From the NCBI GenBank assembly GCA_030446955.1, contig JAUJMG010000091.1:1-12637 (forward strand): a DNA stretch of 12,637 nucleotides, given 5' to 3'. The DNA is from Thermomicrobiales bacterium. GTDB lineage: Bacteria > Chloroflexota > Chloroflexia > Thermomicrobiales > UBA6265. How positions within the stretch are numbered: the stretch's first letter is position 1; every line of letters begins with the position of its first letter. The notes under the pieces are model-generated. The model made no database searches and was not told where the DNA came from. It was given only the letters and a program-made list of their open reading frames with translations. Below are positions 7,004 through 12,637 of this stretch, piece by piece. The translations under genes and the position numbers were made by a program.

Positions 7004-8182
7004 ATGGGCGGACGACGGATTCTGCTGGCGGCGGTCTTCCTCTTTGTGCTGCTCTGTACGCTGGGCGTCAGCCTTGTTGGAGAACTGGCAGCGAGGCTCG
7101 TGGAGAATGACCCAAGCCCGACCTCGGTGTCCCAGGTGGACGCCGGCGAGGATGCAGCGCCAGGGACGACAGGACAGCCGCTCTTACAGCAGGCGGAGCA
7201 TCAGCCAGCTTCACCTGCCACTCCCTCGGTGGACCGCCCGAGAATGGACCCGGTTGAGGTGGTTGCGGCAGTCGGGCCTGCGGTGGTGACGGTGGTCAAC
7301 GAGCAAGCCGCCGGACGAGGCAGGATCGGGGAGGCTGGCCGTGGCACTGGTTTCGTCGTTGCGGAGGACGGCTCCATCGTCACGAATGCGCACGTGGTGG
7401 CCGGGGGTGATCAGTTCGAGGTGATCTTCGCGGACGGGGAAAAGCGACCGGCCGAGTTGGTTGGCGCTGACCCGGTCAGCGACCTCGCGGTGGTGCGCGT
7501 GCGGGGTGGGGTGCCGGCCACGGTCCTGGTGGGAGACTCCGATCGTGTCCGGCCGGGCCAGCCGGTCCTGGCGATTGGCTCTCCCCTGGGAACGTTCACT
7601 AACACCGTCACCAGAGGGATCATCAGCGCAACCGGACGTGACTTCCCAGGTGAGGCGACCGGCTCAGGCGTCTACACGGACTTGGTTCAACACGATGCCG
7701 CGATCAACCCCGGCAACTCGGGGGGACCTCTCCTCAATCTCTCCGGTGAAGTGATCGGTGTGAACACCCTTGGGATTCCTCTCGGCGAAGATGGAAATCC
7801 CGTCCAGGGTCTCTTTTTTGCCGTGCCCTCCAACACGGTGAAGCAGATCGTGGACAGCCTCATCAAAGAGGGAGAGGTCGTCTACCCCTACTTCGGGATT
7901 CGTTACGAGCCCGTCACCGAGGAGATCGCGGCACAACTGAATTTGGTCGGCGATGATGGGGTGCTGGTTACCGAGGCGATCCCAGGTGACCCAGCGGCGG
8001 ATGCTGGAATCCAGGCCGATGATGTCATCTTGGCTATCGGCGGTGAACAGATCGACGCTCGCAACAGTTTCCAGGACGCGCTGTTCGACCACGAGGCGGG
8101 GGAAACGGTGGAGGTGACTCTGGACCGGCGGGGCGAGCGGGTTCAGGTCCGGGTGACTCTAGGTATCAAGCCGCCAACGTAG
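7004..8182 (+). CDS. Membrane-anchored HtrA/DegP-family serine protease with one PDZ domain
   Basis: This 392-residue S1C trypsin-like protease degrades or processes damaged envelope proteins. An N-terminal span (about 5-27) is followed by a Pro/Gln-rich linker to about residue 80, so the protease domain is probably held outside the membrane. The triad is visible: H130 in TNAHVV, D160 in DPVSDLAVV and S239 in GNSGGPL. A single PDZ domain (about 295-388) holds the DDGVLVTEAIPGDPAADAGI segment. The length and single PDZ match HtrA-like proteins of Gram-positives and Chloroflexota rather than two-PDZ DegP. ATG 7004 is chosen, with GAGGGG (6989-6994) 9 bases before it; TTG 7001, one codon upstream in frame, has 6-base spacing and is also possible. 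It stands alone on the plus strand, facing the SIMPL gene. It is a candidate protease for the nearby anti-sigma factor, which is inference. Confidence 0.95.
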   Translation: MGGRRILLAAVFLFVLLCTLGVSLVGELAARLVENDPSPTSVSQVDAGEDAAPGTTGQPLLQQAEHQPASPATPSVDRPRMDPVEVVAAVGPAVVTVVNEQAAGRGRIGEAGRGTGFVVAEDGSIVTNAHVVAGGDQFEVIFADGEKRPAELVGADPVSDLAVVRVRGGVPATVLVGDSDRVRPGQPVLAIGSPLGTFTNTVTRGIISATGRDFPGEATGSGVYTDLVQHDAAINPGNSGGPLLNLSGEVIGVNTLGIPLGEDGNPVQGLFFAVPSNTVKQIVDSLIKEGEVVYPYFGIRYEPVTEEIAAQLNLVGDDGVLVTEAIPGDPAADAGIQADDVILAIGGEQIDARNSFQDALFDHEAGETVEVTLDRRGERVQVRVTLGIKPPT

Positions 8183-8330
8183 CAGGGGAACCGTCGAACG
8201 TGCCGCCAACCTTGCTCCGTCACTCCAAGCCGTGGCGACGCCTGCCCCCGTCATCTTCGAGGAGGGGTAGGCGCCGCCATCGTGTGCTCCTGCTGTCCAT
8301 TGCCGAGAGCGAGGGCGGGGCAGGGGCGCA

Positions 8331-8351
8331 CTGCTCGGCCGGGGGCCGCAG
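8331..8351. terminator. Possible hairpin in the HtrA-SIMPL convergent gap
   Basis: CTG and CGGCC (8331-8340) pair with GGCCG and CAG (8344-8351) around a GGG loop, with a two-base bulge. It lies in the 184-base gap between convergent stops at 8182 and 8367 and could serve either gene. There is no T run, so this is only a structural candidate. Nothing else was recognised in the gap. Confidence 0.25.
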
Positions 8352-8366
8352 GGAAGCGACAGGGAT

Positions 8367-9194
8367 CTACGCGGCAGGTGTTGCCGTGCCCGACTCGGCT
8401 CCGGGGCTATCGGGGAGGAGTTCATATGTAATTTGGACGTCGACAGCGACCTCGGAAGTCCCGGTTTGGACCGGCACAGCCTGGGCTGCGCCCTGCACGT
8501 CGGCTCGGGACTCGAAGACCTCCGGTGCCGGTGGTGGCGCAGAGCTCTCAGACATGGTGAGGACCCGACCCACCCGCATGCCGACCTCGGCGGCCATCTC
8601 CTCGGCCTTCGCGCGGGCATCCTGCACCGCCAGCCGGCGGGCCTGGCTCGCGGCCTCAGCGGGATCGTCGACAACGAAGCTGATCCCGTAGACGTTGTTG
8701 GCTCCCGCCGTGACGACCGCGTCGAGGAGAGTTCCCAGTCTGTCCAGGTCTCGGACTTTGATGCTGACCTGATTGGAAACCTGGTACTCGATGACCTCGG
8801 TCGGTCTTCCCTCATTGTCATAGTCACGGACGAGGTTGACGCTGTAGTTGACCGTTTGGACATCCTCCTCCGCGATCCCCGCCTTCGTTACCGCCTCGAG
8901 GATGTCGTTCATTCGCTCCGTGGCCTGGGCCTGAGCTCCGGAGAGGGTGGTGTCGATGATGTCGACGCCGAGAACGATCGATGCGGCTTCGGGCTCCAGC
9001 CTCACGGAGCCATGACCGGCGACGCTCAGTCTGGAGGGCTCTTGGTACGAGGGTCCTGGTGTACCCGTCTCTCCTTGCGCGATGACGGCGGTGCCGCGTC
9101 CGAAGGCGCTAGTCATCACCGTTCCCAGAAGCACGATGATGAGAAGGATGAGCGACGGATTCGATGTCCATGAGCGTTGGCGGCATTCGGTCAT
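8367..9194 (-). CDS. Secreted SIMPL-domain (DUF541, YggE-like) protein
   Basis: This 275-residue protein belongs to the SIMPL family, extracytoplasmic proteins linked in some bacteria to oxidative or envelope stress; their biochemistry is poorly defined. Residues 14-31 are hydrophobic, with a possible signal-peptidase site near IAQGE (38-42) or an uncleaved anchor. The SIMPL domain covers about 56-258. It opens with VAGHGSVRLEPEAASIVLGV and contains VQTVNYSV, the YGISFVVDD strand and an Ala-rich helix with ARAKAEEMAAEVGMRVGRVL, all typical of the family. The tail is Pro/Ala/Thr-rich. ATG 9194 has AGGAG 7 bases upstream. It lies 174 bases after the anti-sigma stop on the same strand, but a separate ECF-type promoter candidate (9261-9287) precedes it, suggesting control by the adjacent sigma factor. 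Confidence 0.9.
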   Translation of the reverse strand: MTECRQRSWTSNPSLILLIIVLLGTVMTSAFGRGTAVIAQGETGTPGPSYQEPSRLSVAGHGSVRLEPEAASIVLGVDIIDTTLSGAQAQATERMNDILEAVTKAGIAEEDVQTVNYSVNLVRDYDNEGRPTEVIEYQVSNQVSIKVRDLDRLGTLLDAVVTAGANNVYGISFVVDDPAEAASQARRLAVQDARAKAEEMAAEVGMRVGRVLTMSESSAPPPAPEVFESRADVQGAAQAVPVQTGTSEVAVDVQITYELLPDSPGAESGTATPAA

Positions 9195-9260
9195 TGGTTG
9201 GCTCCTCTCCTAGGCGAAGTGGGCACGGCCGGCGGGAGCATGTCCCCCCGATATCTTCCT

Positions 9261-9287
9261 GACGCTGGACAGGTCCTTTTGGTTCCC
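9261..9287 (-). promoter_or_regulatory. Candidate ECF-sigma promoter of the SIMPL gene
   Basis: On the minus strand GGGAACC (9287-9281) is followed, 18 bases after GGGAAC, by GTC (9263-9261), preceded by C. The -10 ends 66 bases before the ATG at 9194. Motif and spacing equal those before the M23 gene. The site overlaps an inverted repeat (9265-9300). Confidence 0.5.
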
Positions 9288-9300
9288 GGTCCCTGTCCAG
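9265..9300. repeat. Perfect 9-base inverted repeat straddling the SIMPL promoter
   Basis: CTGGACAGG (9265-9273) and CCTGTCCAG (9292-9300) are perfect inverted copies 18 bases apart. On the minus strand one arm lies just upstream of the GGGAAC element, which falls in the loop, and the other arm fills the spacer up to the CGTC element. It could be a regulator operator, or a stem-loop ending anti-sigma transcripts (no T run). The rest of the 9195-9368 gap shows nothing else clear. Confidence 0.6.
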
Positions 9301-9368
9301 ATCTGACGGGTCTGCTCACCCTCTGAGGCGCCCTACAGACGAGATGACGACCCACGATGACGAGGCCG

Positions 9369-10217
9369 CTATGCTCCTGCTCTCGGGTCGGAGGTTCCCC
9401 TGAGACGCTGCAACCCGACGAGACCGACGAGCAACCAGAGCAGAACGAGCGCCAGTCCCACCTCAGCGAGCCTCCAGGCTGAAGGACGGTTGCTGCCAGT
9501 CGATGGAGCGCGGTCGGTCGCAGGATCCGCCTCCGCCGGAGCCGCGAGGCTGGTGTCAGCGGTTCGGTTCGAAGCCGCGACCGTTGCCGGGGCGGCGGGT
9601 ACCGCCTGGAGGGCTCGATCCGCTTGTTCGCCGGCCGGCTCGGCCACGCCTGCGCTCGAGCCGGCATCGTCCGCTGCCGGTAGATCCTCCGACGTCTGAC
9701 GCCCCTCCGTCGCTTCGGTCTCGCTTGTCGATGGCGCCGTGGAGCGAGAGACGGCTTGCTGTGCCGGCGGCCGTGTATCGTCCGCGAAGCGGATGTCGGC
9801 CGCGGTGACGCCCACTAGGAGGAGCGCAACGACGGCCGCTGCTACCCGTAGCGCGGGTATCAGGGGTAGAAAGCGGGAGAAGCGGCTCGGCTGACCGCGG
9901 GAGGCGTAAGCTGGGCCGAGTTCGAACGATCGGCGCGGTCGGTACTGAGGGAGGCCACTGAGGAGCGCGACGGTTGCCTGTAATTCGGCGAGGTCGCCCT
10001 GGCACGCCTCGCAGCGCGCGAGGTGGGATGCGGCGAGCGTCCGCTCGGGTTCGTCGAGGCGGTCGTCGAGGTAGGCGCTCAACGCGTCCGTGTCCAGATG
10101 TTGATCGAGGTGGGCAGACCGACGCCGGGACGGGCCCCGCTCGCTGTGGCCCGCACCCCCGTCAGCAGGGGCGTTATTTGGACTGACGCCGCTTTCCTGG
10201 TCCTGCCGTTCGTCCAT
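9369..10217 (-). CDS. Membrane anti-sigma factor with zinc-binding (zf-HC2-like) domain
   Basis: The 282-residue product is the probable inhibitor of the ECF sigma factor encoded just upstream. Residues 36-90 look like a zinc anti-sigma domain: a helix with LSAYLDDRLDEPER, then H65-x3-C69-x2-C72. H40, exactly 24 residues before H65, takes the place of the usual first Cys. TM1 covers about 118-140 and TM2 about 250-269, giving an external Ala/Pro/Ser/Thr-rich segment (about 141-248) and a short cytoplasmic tail. ATG 10217 is chosen over upstream in-frame ATGs because it begins after the sigma stop (52-base gap) and just before the conserved part. Its ribosome site (GGAG, 3 bases from the ATG) is close and weak. 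The sequence is low-complexity outside the zinc domain. Release of sigma may involve proteolysis; nothing here proves the trigger. Confidence 0.87.
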   Translation of the reverse strand: MDERQDQESGVSPNNAPADGGAGHSERGPSRRRSAHLDQHLDTDALSAYLDDRLDEPERTLAASHLARCEACQGDLAELQATVALLSGLPQYRPRRSFELGPAYASRGQPSRFSRFLPLIPALRVAAAVVALLLVGVTAADIRFADDTRPPAQQAVSRSTAPSTSETEATEGRQTSEDLPAADDAGSSAGVAEPAGEQADRALQAVPAAPATVAASNRTADTSLAAPAEADPATDRAPSTGSNRPSAWRLAEVGLALVLLWLLVGLVGLQRLRGTSDPRAGA

Positions 10218-10269
10218 GGTCTCCGCGTCCGGCTCGGCTGTGTTCCGCCCAGCCCTCGGTGGTAGGCGG

Positions 10270-11031
10270 TCAATCCTCGGTGGGACGACCGAACCGCTCG
10301 AACAGTTCCGCGCAGGCGGGATCATCACGAAGCATCTGACGCAGCCGAGCTCTGGCCCGGCTGATGCGGGACTTCACCGTGCCGAGGGCAGCACCCGTAA
10401 TTGCTGCGGTTTCTTCATATCCGTACCCCTGGACATCGATCAGGATGGCGGCCAGTCGCTGGTCATCTGGTAGAGCGGCCAGAGCCCGTTCCAGGTGCAG
10501 GGCAAGTTCAGCCCGGACCGCGAAGGACTCGGGGTGCTCTTCTTGCCCTGCCTGGCTCGTCCAGTCGGGCTCGATCTCGAAGGGCTCGGCGTCCAGGGAT
10601 CGGGCGGGTCGGCGGTGGCGGGCTCGAAGAAGGTCATAGCAGCGGTTGGTGGCGATGCGTAGCAGCCACGGCCGAACCAGTTCGCCCCGAAAGGTGTGAA
10701 TGGCGGTCCAGCCTTTGACGAACGTTTCCTGGGTGGCGTCTTCGGCGGCGTGGGCATCCCGCAGGAGGCGTAGGCAGACGTTGAACACGGCTTGCTCGTG
10801 ACGCCGGACGAGGGAATTGAAGGAAGCAAGTTCGCCCTGTTGCGCGCCACGCACAAGCCGAAGGTCCAGCATCGCTTCCGCGTCCGGGGCCGCCGCATCG
10901 TTGGGTCCGTCTACCTGGGCGGCGGCCTCTGGTCTCGCGGCAAGGGGAAGCGGCGGATCGCTCGGCGGATCGACGACCACCGGTCCGGCTGGGGGGAGAT
11001 GGGGGGTGTCTTGCGAGCGGCGACGGAACAC
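10270..11031 (-). CDS. ECF-type RNA polymerase sigma factor
   Basis: The 253-residue product is a group IV sigma-70 factor. Region 2 (about 70-138) contains FNSLVRRHEQAVFNVCLRLL, DAEDATQETF-like HAAEDATQETFVKGW and PWLLRIATNRCYDLLR. Region 4 (about 178-234) contains LPDDQRLAAILIDVQGYGYE and the helix-turn-helix GAALGTVKSRISRARARLRQML. Residues 1-53 are a Pro/Ala-rich extension, unusual for the family. The start is GTG 11031, just after an in-frame stop; ATG 10872 (residue 54) would give a more standard length, and neither has a strong ribosome site. It is followed by the anti-sigma gene after 52 bases, the usual operon order. No GGAAC-N18-GTC motif was found before the sigma gene itself, but one occurs inside its 3' end, facing the anti-sigma gene. 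Confidence 0.95.
   Translation of the reverse strand: MFRRRSQDTPHLPPAGPVVVDPPSDPPLPLAARPEAAAQVDGPNDAAAPDAEAMLDLRLVRGAQQGELASFNSLVRRHEQAVFNVCLRLLRDAHAAEDATQETFVKGWTAIHTFRGELVRPWLLRIATNRCYDLLRARHRRPARSLDAEPFEIEPDWTSQAGQEEHPESFAVRAELALHLERALAALPDDQRLAAILIDVQGYGYEETAAITGAALGTVKSRISRARARLRQMLRDDPACAELFERFGRPTED
10284..10309 (-). promoter_or_regulatory. Possible internal ECF-type promoter for the anti-sigma gene
   Basis: On the minus strand GGAAC (10309-10305) is followed after 18 bases by GTC (10286-10284), preceded by C. The site lies in the last codons of the sigma gene and ends 66 bases before the anti-sigma ATG, the same distance as at the SIMPL gene. The bases are coding, so chance cannot be excluded. 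Confidence 0.3.
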
Positions 11032-11095
11032 AGGCGGCTGGAGTCGTCAGCGCCGCAGGGCCGGGTGCCTGGTGCCCAGTCCAGCCCCCCGACCG

Positions 11096-11121
11096 TCGGC
11101 GAATGTTATCCGTGTCGCCAA
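11096..11121. repeat. Inverted repeat upstream of the sigma gene
   Basis: TCGGCGA (11096-11102) and TCGCCAA (11115-11121) can pair over seven positions (one G:U) around a 12-base loop. It lies in the 151-base gap between the dehydrogenase stop and the sigma start, 65 bases before the GTG. It may be an operator or a weak terminator. No other clear signal was recognised in this gap. Confidence 0.35.
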
Positions 11122-11182
11122 CATCACCCCCGTCGTCATCTCGCCCCTGAGGATCCTGCCGTCCTTCACCCCGTTCGTCGCG

Positions 11183-12214
11183 TCAGGCCAACGACACGCG
11201 TTCAAGGACGGCTGGATTAGCCACGGTGCCCGGCCTTTTCCCTTGGAGGACCGCGAGCGCCGCCTTGAGCGTCTCAATGCGGACTGTCTCGACCGAGCGC
11301 TCCGAGTAGTAGGCGGCATGGGGTGTCAGAATTACGTTCGGCAGGTGGTAAAGAGGAGAATCGGCGGGCAGCGGTTCCGGATCAACCACGTCAAGGGCCG
11401 CTCCGGCGAGCTCCCTCGCTTGAAGGGCCGCCGACGCGGCAGCGAGGTCGACGATCGGGCCCCGGGCTGTATTGACCAGGACGGCGCCCGGCTTCATCCG
11501 CCGGAGTTGCGCTGCGCCGATCATCCCGCGGGTCTCCGGCGTGAGGGGACAGTGGATGCTCACGATATCCGCCCTCTCTAGGAGGGCGTCTAGATGCACA
11601 GGTTCGACCACCGCCTCAGCCATTTCTGCGGGGCTGGTGTATGGGTCGGCGGCAAGGATTGTCAAGCCGAATGGCCGTGCCCGAGCGGCGACCGCCTTGC
11701 CGATCCGGCCGAAGCCGATCAACCCCAGGGTAAGTTCTCGCAGCGGCGGGATCGGACCACGCAGGATCGTCCCGGTGGAGGCCCCGTGCCGGGTCCAGGC
11801 ACCCTCCCGCAGGTCCCGATCCAGCTCGACGATGCGGCGATTGAGGGCCAGCATCATTGCCATGGCGTGGTCGGCGACCTCTGAGGTGCAGTAGCCGGGG
11901 TAGTGGGTGACGACGATGCCGCGCTCCGCGGCGGCGTCAAGATCGACATTGTCGAGACCGACGCCGTAGCGGCTGATGACCTTCGTCCGCGGCAAGTTCT
12001 CCAGCACGCGGCGGGTAACCGCCTCCCGGGTGCTGACGAGAAGAGCATCCGCCTCAGCACCCGCGGCAATCAGTTCTCTTTCAGTCGCGCAGGCCGCACC
12101 CTCGATCTCGACATTGAGATCGGCGGCGGCGATGATCCCGCGCTCCATGTCGAGGCTGGCGGACTCAGACCCGTAGCGGTCAGAGGTCACGATGATGCGC
12201 TGGGGGCCGGCCAT
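11183..12214 (-). CDS. NAD-dependent D-2-hydroxyacid dehydrogenase
   Basis: The 343-residue cytoplasmic enzyme reduces 2-keto acids to D-2-hydroxy acids or the reverse, in the family of phosphoglycerate dehydrogenase (SerA), glyoxylate reductase and CtBP. It shows SRYGVGLDNVD (81-91), YCTSEVADHAMAMML (108-122), the Rossmann loop GLIGFGRIG (164-172) with D190 ending the next strand (NAD preference), and HCPLTPETRGMI (221-232). The catalytic residues are R251 in NTARGPIVD, E280 in DVVDPEP and H299 in TPHAAY. It lacks the C-terminal ACT domain of long SerA forms, so the substrate is unclear. ATG 12214 is chosen, with GAGAGGAG (12225-12218) directly upstream; the in-frame TTG 12232 lies before that site. 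It precedes the sigma gene on the same strand by 151 bases and may or may not be cotranscribed. Confidence 0.93.
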   Translation of the reverse strand: MAGPQRIIVTSDRYGSESASLDMERGIIAAADLNVEIEGAACATERELIAAGAEADALLVSTREAVTRRVLENLPRTKVISRYGVGLDNVDLDAAAERGIVVTHYPGYCTSEVADHAMAMMLALNRRIVELDRDLREGAWTRHGASTGTILRGPIPPLRELTLGLIGFGRIGKAVAARARPFGLTILAADPYTSPAEMAEAVVEPVHLDALLERADIVSIHCPLTPETRGMIGAAQLRRMKPGAVLVNTARGPIVDLAAASAALQARELAGAALDVVDPEPLPADSPLYHLPNVILTPHAAYYSERSVETVRIETLKAALAVLQGKRPGTVANPAVLERVSLA

Positions 12215-12637
12215 AGACTCCTCTCTGATCAATGCTGTAGGCGGCAGTGGCCAGTGTTAGGCGGGCCCATGACCGGCTGGCCGCGAGCGTGTATCGGGAA
12301 GCGATGAGGGTGAGCGGCACGTATCGACGAGTACAGATACTATCGCACAACGGAACTGATGGACGTGTCAGTGGGCTGAAAACACGGTGATGACACGGAT
12401 CGATGCCAGAGCCAGTTAAGGCGGCGTCGTCAGACTCATCGAAGGACCGCTAGCTCAACGCTTGACCACGACTGACCCGGCCGGCCGTCGGAACGACTGA
12501 CGGGAAGAGCGCGATCTGGGTCCGGAGGCAACATGAGAAAGTCCCGACGAGCTTCGCTCCCGCGTCGTTCCCCACGACCGACCGCTTCCCCACGTCAACG
12601 CCCCGCAACGGACGTGGTTCCCTGATCGGTCCCGATC
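12215..12637. other. Region without a convincing gene, upstream of the dehydrogenase
   Basis: These 423 bases hold the dehydrogenase ribosome site, the fourth ECF-type motif and several very short open frames. One plus-strand frame (12533-12625, 30 residues, Arg/Pro/Ser-rich) has GGAGG 4 bases before its ATG but no recognisable product. Composition is less GC-rich around 12300-12420. GATCGG and CCGATC form a near-palindrome at the right edge (12624-12637). Confidence 0.5.
12546..12572 (-). promoter_or_regulatory. Fourth GGGAAC-N18-GTC motif, far upstream of the dehydrogenase
   Basis: On the minus strand GGGAAC (12572-12567) is followed after 18 bases by GTC (12548-12546), preceded by C. It points toward the dehydrogenase, about 330 bases away, so a transcript from here would have a long leader. 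A second GGGAAC at 12622-12617 has GTT 17 bases further on. Confidence 0.3.

Noticed and set aside
10218..10328. N-terminal extension of the anti-sigma factor from ATG 10328
   Set aside because: It would overlap the sigma gene by 59 bases and add no conserved sequence; ATG 10217 fits the family start better.
12533..12625. Small plus-strand frame of 30 residues with a GGAGG site
   Set aside because: The Arg/Pro/Ser-rich product is low complexity with no family resemblance, and the spacing to the ATG is short. A leader peptide is possible but unsupported.

Overview
The window is GC-rich bacterial chromosome. Thr/Pro linkers built on TATPT units in a secreted protein, together with the gene families present, suggest Chloroflexota, perhaps a Thermomicrobia/Sphaerobacter relative. 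That is inference: no rRNA or tRNA is present to place it. I found no mobile element, CRISPR array, tRNA or rRNA.

Layout. Positions 1-4054 (minus) are the N-terminal 1351 codons of a giant secreted cell-wall protein that continues past the left edge. It carries an M23 peptidase domain, an FN3-like domain, eight Ig-like repeats of three types, and an embedded RlpA-like double-psi beta-barrel. A 915-base stretch without a convincing gene follows (4055-4969). Next come a creatininase-family amidohydrolase (4970-5800, plus), a lipoprotein with two rhodanese domains and no catalytic cysteine (5865-6923, minus), and a membrane-anchored HtrA serine protease with a PDZ domain (7004-8182, plus). The remaining genes are all on the minus strand: a SIMPL-domain secreted protein (8367-9194), a zinc-finger anti-sigma factor with two membrane spans (9369-10217), its ECF sigma factor (10270-11031), and a D-2-hydroxyacid dehydrogenase (11183-12214). 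The last 420 bases hold no convincing gene.

How it fits together. Most products act at or outside the membrane: a wall hydrolase, SIMPL protein, HtrA protease, lipoprotein and membrane anti-sigma factor. The sigma/anti-sigma pair looks like the control unit of an envelope-stress response. The main new observation is a matching ECF-type promoter motif, GGAAC-N18-GTC, found four times by eye on the minus strand and not on the plus strand. Copies lie 39 bases before the M23 gene, 67 before the SIMPL gene, 67 before the anti-sigma gene (inside the 3' end of the sigma gene), and about 330 before the dehydrogenase. If real, this is a small local regulon linking the sigma factor to wall remodelling and the SIMPL protein.
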